Both the position numbers and the translations under genes were made by a program. This document shows, one piece after another, positions 27,057-35,085 of a stretch of 46,224 nucleotides of DNA. Within the stretch, counting starts at the first letter, position 1, and each line of letters opens with the position of its first letter. Origin of the DNA: Bacteroidota bacterium (GTDB taxonomy: Bacteria; Bacteroidota; Bacteroidia; Chitinophagales; UBA2359); contig JAHDHP010000002.1 of assembly GCA_020631245.1 (NCBI GenBank), positions 1-46,224 on the forward strand, written 5' to 3'. The notes beneath the pieces are model-generated. The model was not told where the DNA came from. It made no database searches and saw only the letters and a program-made list of their open reading frames with translations.

Positions 27057-27449
27057 ATGTCGATCATTCGAAATCTGAAGGCATTAAATGAAATTTCATA
27101 TACAATAATTGGAGCAGTTTATAAAGTACATCGAACTTTAGGACCTGGATTACTTGAATCGACTTATGAGGTTTGTCTGGAATATGAATTGTTAAAACAA
27201 GACTTAAAAGTTATAAGACAAAAAGCTTTACCTGTTGTATATGAGGAAATTAAACTAGATGCAGGTTATCGTATTGACCTATTGGTTGAAAACAGCATTA
27301 TCTTAGAATTAAAGGCTGTTGAGGCAATTGAGCCTATTCATAAAGCGCAGATAATGACCTATCTGAAATTGTCTGAAAGAAAATTAGGCTTACTATTAAA
27401 TTTTAATGTGGAAAATATGCAAAAAGGGATTACACGAATCATCATGTAA
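27057..27449 (+). CDS. GxxExxY family protein
   Basis: A 130-residue small protein with the family signature GPGLLESTYEVCLEYEL (about 29-45). The block YRIDLLVENSIILELKAVE (about 70-88) carries the D-(x)n-ExK pattern seen in PD-(D/E)XK nuclease folds. The family is widespread and often found next to short repeats. A nuclease-like fold is plausible from the D..ExK arrangement, but its function is unestablished. It starts at ATG 27057. Its last codons form the 5' arm of a terminator hairpin, and it lies between inverted repeats (26868-26940 and 27484-27528), which suggests a cassette. Confidence 0.88.
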   Translation: MSIIRNLKALNEISYTIIGAVYKVHRTLGPGLLESTYEVCLEYELLKQDLKVIRQKALPVVYEEIKLDAGYRIDLLVENSIILELKAVEAIEPIHKAQIMTYLKLSERKLGLLLNFNVENMQKGITRIIM

Positions 27450-27458
27450 TCCCTTTTT
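27421..27458. terminator. Bidirectional terminator between converging genes
   Basis: A 14-bp perfect stem (27421-27434 with 27445-27458), A-rich at one side and T-rich at the other, so it can end transcripts from both sides: the GxxExxY gene (plus) and tonB (minus, stop at 27531). Its left arm overlaps the last codons and stop of the GxxExxY gene. Confidence 0.8.
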
Positions 27459-27483
27459 ATTTTGTGAGTATTCAATTTTTATA

Positions 27484-27528
27484 ATCTGTGCAAAAATCCG
27501 TGTTAATTTGCGAAATCCGTGGTTGAAC
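27484..27528 (-). repeat. Right arm of the repeat flanking the GxxExxY gene
   Basis: Read on the minus strand: AACCACGGATTTCGC, AAATTAACACGGATTTTT, GCACAGAT. This matches the left arm at 26902-26940 with about three-quarters identity, in inverted orientation. It ends just before the tonB stop. Confidence 0.7.
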
Positions 27529-27530
27529 AC

Positions 27531-28805
27531 CTACTTGAACTTAAAGTTGAAGGTCATTGTCCCACCCTGTCGTTCCACAGCCTTCGAATCTTTAGAGAAT
27601 TTAGAGGCACGAGCCGCCTTTTCCGCCATTTTTTGTAACTCTCTGTTAGTGGTTGTAGAACCAGCACCAGTCGCTCTTGCTTCAATCACCTTTCCGTTTC
27701 TATCCACTCGAATTTTGACGACTACCTTACCAGTAGTCTGTGTATTATCTTTGATTTTAGGTACATACACTAAGTCTCTATTTCCTAAGCTATAACCTAC
27801 ACCAACATCCCCTTTTCCATAGCTTTTATCTCCTTTATTAAAAGAAATATCTTTCTTACCCATTTTTGAACCTAAATCACTTTTCTTGTCCTTATCTTTT
27901 CCTTGCGAGGTGCTTTTAGAATCTTTCTTTCCTTTAAATAAGGCTGATTGATCTACTTCAGGTTTCTTCTGCGGTTTTGGTGCAGGAGGAGCAGGTACCG
28001 GTTGTGGTGCAGGCTCTGCTGCGGGAGTAGGCGCAGGAGGAGATGGTTGTGGTTTGGCTGCTTTTTTAGGAGCAGGTTTGGGAGCCTCTTTTTTAGGAGG
28101 TGCCTTTGTGGGTTGTGGCTTTGGAGCAGGTTGAGCTGTTTCAACTGGCTTTGCTGGCTTAGGAGCCGGCTTTTCTGCTGGTTTAGCTGGTTTTTTAGGA
28201 GCTTTTACTTCCTTTGGTATTGGCTTGGCACTTGCCTTGCTTTTTTGCGTTTCTTTTTTAGGTATTTCCTTTGCCGCCTTTTTACTAGATTTTTTAGACG
28301 TTTCTTTTGCCTTTGTTTTAGTAGGCGGCTTAGGAGTTGGAGGTGTTTTTTTCTTAGGTTTAGGAGCGGGCTTTTTCGCTTGTTCTGTCTTTTTCTTGTT
28401 GCGATCGTTTTTCTTTGGCAGCGCGGGAGCCTTTTCGTTTTCAGTCGTTTGAATTTTATTTTCTACAATTCCTTTGGGGGCTTCTGGTTGGGCGGGAGCT
28501 TCTACATTTGGTGGAGCAGCTTCTGCGGCTTCGGCTGGTGTTGCTTCTGCCTCGGCAGCTTCTGCTTCAGCGAGTAGTGCGCTTTCTTCGGCGGGCATAC
28601 TGGCTTCGGTAACGGGTTGTACCTCGCCTGATCCTTCATCGGTAGTACCAAAGTTGATGAGAATGCCTTCGATGGGCTTGTCTTCGACTGGTTTGTCCAT
28701 AGCAAAGAAGAAGAAAACGAGTAGTAATAGGGCGTGGTATAGGATCGTGCCGATTAGCCCTCTGGTGGATAGCCCTTCTTTTTTATTTAGAGATATTGTA
28801 GACAT
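27531..28805 (-). CDS. tonB: TonB-like energy transducer
   Basis: A 424-residue periplasm-spanning protein. A membrane anchor lies at about 18-36 (IGTILYHALLLLVFFFFAM). A very long linker rich in Pro, Ala and Lys follows (about 65-310, with many KPAPKP and PKKA units), then a small lysine/glycine-rich spacer. The C-terminal domain (about 335-424) has TGKVVVKIRVDRNGKVIEA and MTFNFKF, typical of TonB C-terminal domains. It should transmit energy from ExbB-ExbD to outer-membrane receptors. Gene order on the minus strand is exbB, exbD, then element A4, then tonB. The linker is unusually long, and a TolA-type role cannot be excluded. Confidence 0.85.
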   Translation of the reverse strand: MSTISLNKKEGLSTRGLIGTILYHALLLLVFFFFAMDKPVEDKPIEGILINFGTTDEGSGEVQPVTEASMPAEESALLAEAEAAEAEATPAEAAEAAPPNVEAPAQPEAPKGIVENKIQTTENEKAPALPKKNDRNKKKTEQAKKPAPKPKKKTPPTPKPPTKTKAKETSKKSSKKAAKEIPKKETQKSKASAKPIPKEVKAPKKPAKPAEKPAPKPAKPVETAQPAPKPQPTKAPPKKEAPKPAPKKAAKPQPSPPAPTPAAEPAPQPVPAPPAPKPQKKPEVDQSALFKGKKDSKSTSQGKDKDKKSDLGSKMGKKDISFNKGDKSYGKGDVGVGYSLGNRDLVYVPKIKDNTQTTGKVVVKIRVDRNGKVIEARATGAGSTTTNRELQKMAEKAARASKFSKDSKAVERQGGTMTFNFKFK

Positions 28806-28806
28806 G

Positions 28807-28867
28807 TGTTAATGAGTGATTGAGTGATTGGGTGATTGAGTAGAGACAAGGCATGCCTTGTCTTTAC
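28807..28867. repeat. 8-mer array and D palindrome beside element A4
   Basis: GTGATTGA-type 8-mers (28812-28838) are followed by the palindrome GTAGAGACAAGGC..GCCTTGTCTTTAC (28840-28867). The palindrome recurs at 45658-45685 and as a half copy near 7945. It lies between the tonB start and element A4. Confidence 0.75.
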
Positions 28868-28891
28868 GAATGTCATCCATTCATTGTTTTT

Positions 28892-29146
28892 GCGTGAGGG
28901 ATAGTAGCGGTAGCTTGGCGTAGAGACGTTGCGTGCAACGTCTGTACAGAAAGGTAGTGAGGCACGACTAGCAGGGCTGACGGAGGAAGACACTGCTAGG
29001 CGTATTAGCCGAACACCTTTTCTGCAAGCCAACTACAAGCGGATAGCCCGACCTTGAATAGTGGTTGAGTGGTTGGGTGATTGAATTGTTGAGTTAACGA
29101 TGTAACACAAATCCCAACCACTCAACCACTATGAAGGGGCACGCCC
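28892..29146 (-). repeat. Element A, copy A4, inside the exbB-exbD-tonB cluster
   Basis: Reverse orientation, with the TATCCCTCACGC end at 28892 and GGGCACGCCC at 29146. The terminal variable stem pairs ATAGTGGTTGAGTGGTTGGG with its complement (29058-29132), and its sequence is unrelated to that of A3 although the conserved halves are nearly the same. It contains the nested palindrome at 28920-28947. It separates exbD (stop at 29158) from tonB by about 350 bases. Confidence 0.87.
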
Positions 29147-29157
29147 AAAAAAAATAT

Positions 29158-29562
29158 TTAATCATCCTCAAGAGGAGTCGTTGCTAATATCATTTTTACT
29201 TGCAGATTTTTGGCGATATTCATGACTTCAATCGCCTTTTCTACTGCAATAGATTTATCCATATAAAGAACGATCGTAGGATCTTCTTTGGTACTTACTA
29301 GTTCTTGCAATTGCGGTTCCAGTTGTTCGAAAGCAACTTCTTCTTCATTGATTTTGTAGACTTCTTCGTTGTTAATAGCCACTGTGATGGGTTCTTGGGC
29401 AACGAGAGCTTGCGAATTGGAACTGGGTAATACGAGGTCAACTCCATTGGGAGTGACAAAGTTGGAGGTCAACATGAAAAAGATCAGTAACAGAAAAATG
29501 ATGTCTGTTAGCGAGGACATGTTGAAATTTGGATTCCGTTTATTGGAGGGTCTAAGTGCCAT
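29158..29562 (-). CDS. exbD: ExbD/TolR-family biopolymer transport protein
   Basis: A 134-residue inner-membrane protein with one N-terminal transmembrane helix (about 14-36, LTDIIFLLLIFFMLTSNFV). It carries the conserved Asp of the proton channel in SSLTDIIFLLLIFF. A periplasmic domain follows. It works with ExbB to energise TonB using the proton motive force. It lies 25 bases downstream of exbB on the minus strand, clearly in the same operon, and starts at ATG 29562. Confidence 0.93.
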   Translation of the reverse strand: MALRPSNKRNPNFNMSSLTDIIFLLLIFFMLTSNFVTPNGVDLVLPSSNSQALVAQEPITVAINNEEVYKINEEEVAFEQLEPQLQELVSTKEDPTIVLYMDKSIAVEKAIEVMNIAKNLQVKMILATTPLEDD

Positions 29563-29587
29563 TGTGTGAGCAGTTTAGTGGGGTGAA

Positions 29588-30319
29588 TTAGGCCTTTTCC
29601 ATAATTTTGGCAGGCTCTTGTAAGAAATCAATAAACTGAACGGTGGTGGCTTCCATTTTATAAACGACTTTTTCGACTTGTGCGACTAAAAAGTTGTAGC
29701 AGATAAAGGCGATAATTCCGATGGTGAGTCCTGCTGCAGTCGTGACGAGTGCTTGGTAAATACCTCCTGCTAACATACCAGGGTCTACTTTTCCACCTGC
29801 TGCTGTGAGGGTGGAGAGTTTGTAGAAGGCTTGAATCATACCTGTTACGGTTCCCAAGAATCCAATCATGGGGGCTGCACCTGCAATGGTGGCGAGTGTC
29901 GCTAGGTTTTTTTCTAGTTGTAAGAGTTCTAATTTTCCTTCGTTTTCGATGGCTACTCGAATGCTGGATAATGGTTTTCCAATACGAGAGATTCCTTTTT
30001 CGACCATGCGTGCAATGGGGGTATTTTTGTCACGACAGAGGGCTTGTGCTGCTGTCATATTTCCCATGAGCATGTATTCGCGGATACGAGAAATGAAGTT
30101 GTCATCTACGCGTCCTGCATTGCGAATTTTGATGAATCGGTCGATGAAAATATAGATGGCGATGATAGAGAGAATTAGGAGTGGGATCATAAATGCCCAT
30201 CCTCCTTTTGCGAGTAATTCTAGGATACTGAGTTTTTCTACCGTGTCACCTGTGTTGGAAATGGTATTGGCTGCTAGTGCAGCGGAGTCGGTTACTTGTA
30301 GTAAGAAAAGTTTTAGCAT
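29588..30319 (-). CDS. exbB: ExbB/TolQ-family proton channel protein (MotA/TolQ/ExbB)
   Basis: A 243-residue protein with three transmembrane helices (about 42-62, 150-172 and 195-215). The first is MIPLLILSIIAIYIFIDRF. The family block TIAGAAPMIGFLGTVTGMIQAF and the following GGIYQALVTTAAGLTIGIIAF are diagnostic. It forms the pentameric proton channel with ExbD. It is first in the exbB-exbD-tonB cluster, with a -7 box TAATTTTG about 100 bases upstream. It starts at ATG 30319. Confidence 0.94.
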   Translation of the reverse strand: MLKLFLLQVTDSAALAANTISNTGDTVEKLSILELLAKGGWAFMIPLLILSIIAIYIFIDRFIKIRNAGRVDDNFISRIREYMLMGNMTAAQALCRDKNTPIARMVEKGISRIGKPLSSIRVAIENEGKLELLQLEKNLATLATIAGAAPMIGFLGTVTGMIQAFYKLSTLTAAGGKVDPGMLAGGIYQALVTTAAGLTIGIIAFICYNFLVAQVEKVVYKMEATTVQFIDFLQEPAKIMEKA

Positions 30320-30420
30320 GGGTGCCTCAGTTAGGGTTTGGTTGTTAAAAAAGCTTGATTAAACTATTGTACGTAAATTGTGGTAATAAGTTAACAAAAT
30401 AAATGATTAATCTTGACTAT

Positions 30421-30428
30421 CAAAATTA
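30421..30428 (-). promoter_or_regulatory. Possible -7 element for exbB
   Basis: On the minus strand TAATTTTG matches TAnnTTTG, about 100 bases upstream of the exbB ATG. No clear -33 TTTG is seen. It is the best candidate promoter in the 251-base gap between fmt and exbB. Confidence 0.4.
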
Positions 30429-30570
30429 AAAATGTGCTAATTTACATACATATGGAGGGTGAAAAGAAGAGTTACTGGGATACTGCGTAGTGGTAATTGT
30501 ATATATTACCAGTATTAGAACGTCAAAAGTTCCCCCTGATATTGTGTAAGACCGTTATATTAGGGACATA

Positions 30571-31518
30571 TTAAATGATCGGATGGTTTAGTAGCGTTCC
30601 TGATTCTATTTTATACCCTCTAAGAAAGTCGGTTATTGGCATTCTTTTTTTACTTTCTAATTGTAAATCTAGGATGGATAATGCTTGGTCACAAGTACCA
30701 ATATGGAGCCAGTTTTTACCATCTGTATGTATTTCACCAGGAGCTAAGTATTTTTCTTGTTCTTCTACTATATTGGTCGCAAACAGTTTGAGTTTTTTGT
30801 TATGGAGAGTGGTATAGGCCGCAGGGTAGGGAGATAGTCCGCGAATATGATTATAGATTGTTTCGGCAGATTGGTCCCAATTGATTTCGCAAGTTGATTT
30901 ATAAATTTTTGGTGCTTTTTTGATGTCACCTTCTGGCAATACTTGTGGGGTGCGTGGAGCGGTTCCATCTTCGATTCCTTGCACTGTTTTGAGTATTACA
31001 TTTGCCCCAATTTGCATCATGCGGTCATGTAGATCTCCTGCGGTATCCGTTTTGTGAATCGGAATTTTTTCTTGGTAAATGAGTTCGCCTGTATCTATTT
31101 TTTGTTCGATAAAAAAGGTCGTAACTCCTGTTTCTGTTTCACCATTGATGACTGCCCAATTGATGGGGGCTGCGCCTCGGTATTGAGGGAGTAGGGAGCC
31201 ATGTAAGTTGATACAGCCTTTGGGAGGCATTTCAAAAACGAGGGCTGGTAGCATCCGAAATGCTACCACTACTTGTAAATCGGCTTGTAAACTTTCGAGT
31301 TCAGCCAGAAAATCTTTATTTTTAAGATTGGTAGGTTGTAGGATATGTAGCTCTTTTTTGAGTGCGTATTCTTTTACGGGAGAAAAACGCAATTTTTGCC
31401 CTCTTCCTGCTGGACGGTCAGGGGCGGTTATGACGCCTACTATGTCGTAGCCATTTTCTACCAATATATTTAAGGAAGGCACTGCAAAATGGGGTGTACC
31501 CATGAAGATTATTTTCAT
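30571..31518 (-). CDS. fmt: Methionyl-tRNA formyltransferase
   Basis: A 315-residue enzyme that formylates initiator Met-tRNA using 10-formyl-tetrahydrofolate. Catalytic residues Asn104, His106 and Asp142 are in CINLHGSLLPQYRGAAPINW and KIDTGEL. The N-terminal IIFMGTPHFAVPSL and the loop TAPDRPAGRGQKL are family signatures. The C-terminal tRNA-binding domain spans about 205-310. The length is normal. It starts at ATG 31518, directly followed upstream by the E1 repeat. The gene probably ends about 250 bases before exbB on the same strand, without a clear terminator. Confidence 0.96.
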   Translation of the reverse strand: MKIIFMGTPHFAVPSLNILVENGYDIVGVITAPDRPAGRGQKLRFSPVKEYALKKELHILQPTNLKNKDFLAELESLQADLQVVVAFRMLPALVFEMPPKGCINLHGSLLPQYRGAAPINWAVINGETETGVTTFFIEQKIDTGELIYQEKIPIHKTDTAGDLHDRMMQIGANVILKTVQGIEDGTAPRTPQVLPEGDIKKAPKIYKSTCEINWDQSAETIYNHIRGLSPYPAAYTTLHNKKLKLFATNIVEEQEKYLAPGEIHTDGKNWLHIGTCDQALSILDLQLESKKRMPITDFLRGYKIESGTLLNHPII

Positions 31519-31528
31519 ATTAAAAATT

Positions 31529-31661
31529 TAGGAGTCAGGGGACAGGTTTCAGGAGTCAGCGAAAAGGCATGTTTATTACTTGTTGAATGTGTGAAATTTT
31601 AAAATGTAATGATTTTTTCAACAAAAAAACTGATTCCTGACTCCTGAAACCTGACCCCTCA
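31529..31661. repeat. Repeat E, copy 1 (inverted arms)
   Basis: A left arm (31529-31559, AGGAGTCAGG, GACAGGTTTC, AGGAGTCAG) and a right arm (31629-31661) are inverted copies separated by about 70 AT-rich bases. It is a MITE-like stem between fmt and the gene at 31746. A related copy lies at 33512-33655. No coding function. Confidence 0.75.
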
Positions 31662-31745
31662 GTGAACTTTTTACTATGTTTAACAAGTTTTTCTAACGTC
31701 TTTCTGCGCAAAGATGTTTAATTTTACTAAATAATTAAAGAAACT

Positions 31746-32231
31746 ATGGAATACGGTGAATTAATATTGTTAGGAATCGCAGCAGTAATTGTGATTGCTA
31801 TTTTTGCGAAGTTATTGAAAACGATTTTTAGAGTAGCAGTAGTGGTAGCAGTTTTGGGAGGTGTTTATTGGTTTTGGTCGGGTGGTAGTTTTGGACAGAT
31901 GACAGAAGATAAGATCGAAGGAATGCTTCAAAATACGACGATCACTGAGCTGATGAATACCCATTGTACAGAGTCTAAAAAAGAATCGGTACGTTGTAAA
32001 TGCATTATTACGCCTGTTTATAATGATATGAATTATAATTATAGCAAGCGAGATATTGAAGATATGGAACTCAATAACCGAGATGAAATGGCTCGTATCA
32101 TGATGTCGAGTTTTAAAACGAAGAAGCCTGAAATTATGGAATGTGTCAACCAAAAGAAAGAAGGTGCTTTCGAATGGTTGGGTAAAATCAAAGATGTGTT
32201 AGGCTCTATAGTTGGTTTAGTGGGTAGTTAG
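31746..32231 (+). CDS. Small membrane protein of unknown function
   Basis: A 161-residue protein with N-terminal hydrophobic segments (about 5-20, LILLGIAAVIVIAIFA, and 27-44, VAVVVAVLGGVYWFW). The soluble part has a cysteine-containing motif HCTESKKESVRCKCII and MECVNQKK, then ends with a helix (IKDVLGSIVGLVG). I do not recognise the family. The cysteines suggest a disulfide or metal site in an extracytoplasmic domain (inference). It starts at ATG 31746 and converges with the amine-oxidase-like gene, whose stop is 6 bases away. Confidence 0.7.
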   Translation: MEYGELILLGIAAVIVIAIFAKLLKTIFRVAVVVAVLGGVYWFWSGGSFGQMTEDKIEGMLQNTTITELMNTHCTESKKESVRCKCIITPVYNDMNYNYSKRDIEDMELNNRDEMARIMMSSFKTKKPEIMECVNQKKEGAFEWLGKIKDVLGSIVGLVGS

Positions 32232-32237
32232 TTCGCT

Positions 32238-33500
32238 TTATTTTGATAAGGCTAATTCCCAAGAGATGGCTTCGGCTGTAATACGCGCATTTTCCATAAC
32301 GCCGTTGATAGAGCCATAGTAATTGTGGTCACCACACATATAGACGCCTCTTTTAACCTGTTGAATATCATTTCGATTGGGCAAATCAATTGATTCTTTG
32401 GCAGGTAGTGCATAAGGTATGCGATAGGTTCTTAATGCTTTCCAATATAATACCTCTTGGTTATACCATTTGGATAACTCCATTTTTACTTCCGATTCAA
32501 GTTTTTCATCGGTCATATCCGATACATCTTCCAAAATAGTTACCGATACCAAATGGCGTCCGTGTGGTGCATAATGCGGGTGAACCACGCTCGGCACACA
32601 AAGGTTGTTGACCAAGCCAAAAGGCTCTCCATTCAATACTAAAATAGGATTTATAACAGGAGGCTTTGCTGCTTCAAAATACATACAGGTCACCGATTTG
32701 CCTTTTGTATTTACTTTTGTTTTGGGAGCCAATTTTTGTGCAGCAGGGGCATCAGTAGCAATCAGAAAGGCACGAGCTGTCAATTTTTCTCCATTCTCTA
32801 AAATGGCTGTTTTACGGCTTATTTTTTCCACTTTGGTATTGAACAAAATAGAATCTCTTTTCAAACGCAATTCTAATTGTTGTGGAATGGCTTGCATCCC
32901 TTCAGCAGGGAGAGCCGCATAGCCTTCCGAAAACATTTTAAAGATAAATCGAAACATTCGACTAGAGGTGTGTAGCTCCTTATCTAAAAACACCCCTCCC
33001 AAAAAAGGGCGAAAGAAAGAGCGCACCATATTGTCGGAAAAATTCCAATCACGTAAATAATCAATGGTTGATTTTTCGGGACGTTTAAATATTTCTTTCT
33101 CATCAAATCGCTTAAAACGATTTTGTAAAGCCAGTACTTTTAGCTTATCACCTGTATTGCTAATAGGATTGAACAGGGTACTAATTGCTCCGCCGGGTTT
33201 GCGAAAAGGGTCGGCAAATCGGTGAAATTTATCATTATACCGAATCAATGCACCTGGATAGAAGTTCTTCAAACCCAACGCGTCAAAGTCAATCATACGA
33301 CGGGTTTCGGGATAGGCTGTTTGTAGTACTTGAAAGCCGTGGTCGAGTAAGAAGCCATTTACCACATCCGTTTTGATGCGTCCTCCTGCACGATTTGTCG
33401 CTTCTATTATTTTGACATTTAAGCCTTCATTTTGAAGGTGTACGGCAGCAGTGAGTCCAGAAACACCTGCACCTATGATGATTACGTCGTATTGTGGCAT
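32238..33500 (-). CDS. FAD-dependent amine oxidase/phytoene-desaturase-like oxidoreductase
   Basis: A 420-residue flavoprotein. The N-terminal dinucleotide fold is YDVIIIGAGVSGLTAAVHL, followed by the GG motif EATNRAGGRIKTD. The C-terminal FAD block is GVYMCGDHNYYGSINGVMENARITAEAI. The fold fits NAD(P)/FAD-dependent amine oxidases, protoporphyrinogen oxidases and carotenoid desaturases. No carotenoid genes lie nearby, so the substrate is not assigned. It starts at ATG 33500. The E2 repeat lies immediately upstream. Confidence 0.88.
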   Translation of the reverse strand: MPQYDVIIIGAGVSGLTAAVHLQNEGLNVKIIEATNRAGGRIKTDVVNGFLLDHGFQVLQTAYPETRRMIDFDALGLKNFYPGALIRYNDKFHRFADPFRKPGGAISTLFNPISNTGDKLKVLALQNRFKRFDEKEIFKRPEKSTIDYLRDWNFSDNMVRSFFRPFLGGVFLDKELHTSSRMFRFIFKMFSEGYAALPAEGMQAIPQQLELRLKRDSILFNTKVEKISRKTAILENGEKLTARAFLIATDAPAAQKLAPKTKVNTKGKSVTCMYFEAAKPPVINPILVLNGEPFGLVNNLCVPSVVHPHYAPHGRHLVSVTILEDVSDMTDEKLESEVKMELSKWYNQEVLYWKALRTYRIPYALPAKESIDLPNRNDIQQVKRGVYMCGDHNYYGSINGVMENARITAEAISWELALSK

Positions 33501-33511
33501 ATCTTTTTTTT

Positions 33512-33655
33512 AAGTTTCAGGGGTCAGGTTTCAGGGGTCAGGTTTTTTGTGTCATTCATATATTGGTATTCGTATGATTGATGATAGTAAATACAATAAC
33601 TCAAAAGAAAAAGTGTGTATAAACTGACTACTGACCCCTGAAGCCTGTCTCCTTT
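33512..33655. repeat. Repeat E, copy 2 (inverted arms)
   Basis: The left arm (33512-33543) is GGTTTCAGGGGTCA-type repeated units with a 14-15 base period. The right arm (33622-33655) is its inverted copy with some changes. The layout matches E1 at 31529. It lies between the amine-oxidase-like gene start and mdh. Confidence 0.75.
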
Positions 33656-33792
33656 TGACGTGCAAATATAAACAATCCCCCCAATTACTATCAAAAAAAA
33701 TCGACAGAGTAAAACGATCCATCTACAAACGACTTTTTTGTCAGGAAAAATCAAAACTTGCCTATACAATAGCGGAATCTAGGAAAATAATG

Positions 33793-33800
33793 TACCTTTG
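33793..33800 (+). promoter_or_regulatory. Promoter -7 element TACCTTTG of mdh
   Basis: TACCTTTG is an exact consensus -7 box 19 bases before the mdh ATG at 33819, giving a short leader of about 12 bases. The TTG inside this box is not a start codon. A TTTG -33 is not obvious at N20. Confidence 0.6.
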
Positions 33801-33818
33801 CAGCAAAATTTAACAACT

Positions 33819-34757
33819 ATGAAGATTTCTGTTATAGGAGCAGGTAATGTTGGGGCAACCTGCGCAAATGTAATTGCCCACAATAACTTCGCCAATGAAG
33901 TTGTATTATTAGATATTAAAGAGGGAATTGCCGAAGGTAAAGCTCTTGATATGTGGGAAACATCTCCCATTAACTCTTACAGTACTCGAACTATTGGTGT
34001 AACAAATGACTATACTGCAACGGCTGGTTCTGCTGTTACCATTATTACATCTGGTATTCCACGTCGTCCAGGGATGAGCCGTGACGATTTGATTGGTACC
34101 AATGCTGGTATTGTAAAATCAGTTACAGAGCAAGTAGTAAAACATTCTCCAGATACGATTATTATCGTTGTAGCGAATCCATTAGATGTGATGACCTACT
34201 GTGCTTATTTGACCTCTGGTTTAGATTCAAGCAAAGTATTTGGTATGGCAGGTATTTTAGATACTGCACGTTACCGTTCTTTCTTAGCAATGGAATTAGG
34301 TGTTTCTCCTCGTGACATCCAAGCTGTATTGATGGGTGGACATGGTGATACGATGGTGCCATTGCCACGTTATACGACTGTTGCTGGTATTCCAATTACC
34401 GAATTAGTTGGAAAAGAGCGTTTAGATGCGATTATCCAACGTACAAAGAAAGGTGGTGGAGAATTGGTGAAATTGATGGGTACTTCTGCTTGGTATGCAC
34501 CAGGTGCTGCGGCTGCTCAAATGGCGGAGACAATTGTGAAAAATGAGCGTCGTATTTTCCCTTGTTGTACTTGGTTGACAGGTGAGTATGGTTTGAGCGA
34601 TATTTACTTAGGAGTTCCTGTTATTTTAGGCTCTAATGGTATCGAAAAAATCATCGAACTAGACTTAAATGCAGAAGAAAAAGCTGATTTGAATACATCT
34701 GCTGAAGCAGTAAGAGGAGTAATGAAGGTATTGGATGATATGAATGCGGCTGTGTAG
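33819..34757 (+). CDS. mdh: Malate dehydrogenase
   Basis: A 312-residue NAD-dependent enzyme that interconverts malate and oxaloacetate in the TCA cycle. The NAD-binding motif is ISVIGAGNVGATCAN. The substrate loop SGIPRRPGMSRDDL carries the substrate-binding arginines, and the catalytic His is in GGHGDTMVPLPRY. The LDH-like MDH type is typical of Bacteroidota. The start is ATG 33819; the longer reading from TTG 33798 would begin inside the promoter. A good terminator follows at 34786. Confidence 0.96.
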   Translation: MKISVIGAGNVGATCANVIAHNNFANEVVLLDIKEGIAEGKALDMWETSPINSYSTRTIGVTNDYTATAGSAVTIITSGIPRRPGMSRDDLIGTNAGIVKSVTEQVVKHSPDTIIIVVANPLDVMTYCAYLTSGLDSSKVFGMAGILDTARYRSFLAMELGVSPRDIQAVLMGGHGDTMVPLPRYTTVAGIPITELVGKERLDAIIQRTKKGGGELVKLMGTSAWYAPGAAAAQMAETIVKNERRIFPCCTWLTGEYGLSDIYLGVPVILGSNGIEKIIELDLNAEEKADLNTSAEAVRGVMKVLDDMNAAV

Positions 34758-34785
34758 ATAGGGTGTAAAAGATTAAACAAAAATG

Positions 34786-34820
34786 AATGGCATTTCTCGA
34801 AAGAGGGATGCCATTTTTTT
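34786..34820 (+). terminator. mdh terminator
   Basis: AATGGCAT and ATGCCATT pair, with an inner CTC/GAG continuation closed by GAAA. Seven T follow. It lies 28 bases after the mdh stop, and element A6 begins seven bases after it. Confidence 0.85.
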
Positions 34821-34826
34821 ATTTTT

Positions 34827-35034
34827 GGGCGTGCCCTTTTCCGCTTCGCCTGTTTATGCGTGAACGCATGAACAGGCACGAAGCGAAAAAGGTCGGGCTT
34901 TCGGCTAATATGTGGCTACTCGACTACTGTTCAGCATAGTCGTCCCTTGTCTTCGCTTATTTCGCTCAGCCTGCGGCACTCCTTGCTTCACAAGTAGCCT
35001 CCTGACGCCCCATTCCGCCTCTATCCCTCACGCG
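34827..35034 (+). repeat. Element A, copy A6 (divergent)
   Basis: It begins GGGCGTGCCC. The variable hairpin pairs CTTTTTCCGCTTCG-like with CGAAGCGAAAAAG. Then comes GGTCGGGCTTTCGG, and the second stem is GGCTACT/AGTAGCC. The end is CTATCCCTCACGCG. The central hairpin (CTAGCAG type) is lost or replaced by an unrelated sequence, and the closing GTAGTTGG stem is changed, making this the most divergent copy. Confidence 0.75.
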
Positions 35035-35040
35035 AGAAAT

Positions 35041-35085
35041 GTGCGAAGTGCGATGTACTAAGTGCGAGGAAGGTACTTTTGCTCT
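35041..35085 (+). repeat. Heptad array after A6
   Basis: GTGCGAA/GTGCGAT/GTACTAA/GTGCGAG units match the array after A1 (8991-9030) with a single mismatch in about 40 bases. The rest of the gap to 35300 is AT-rich, with a weak CCTG/CAGG hairpin followed by T6 near 35137-35155, and no gene is seen. Confidence 0.7.

Noticed and set aside
27948-28577. Long open frame antisense to tonB
   Set aside because: It is the mirror of the Pro/Ala/Lys-rich linker codons. Its Arg/Phe/Cys/Trp-rich translation is typical of such shadows.
28787-29032. Open frame across the tonB start and element A4
   Set aside because: It consists of repeat DNA, and the same conserved blocks appear in other frames in other copies.
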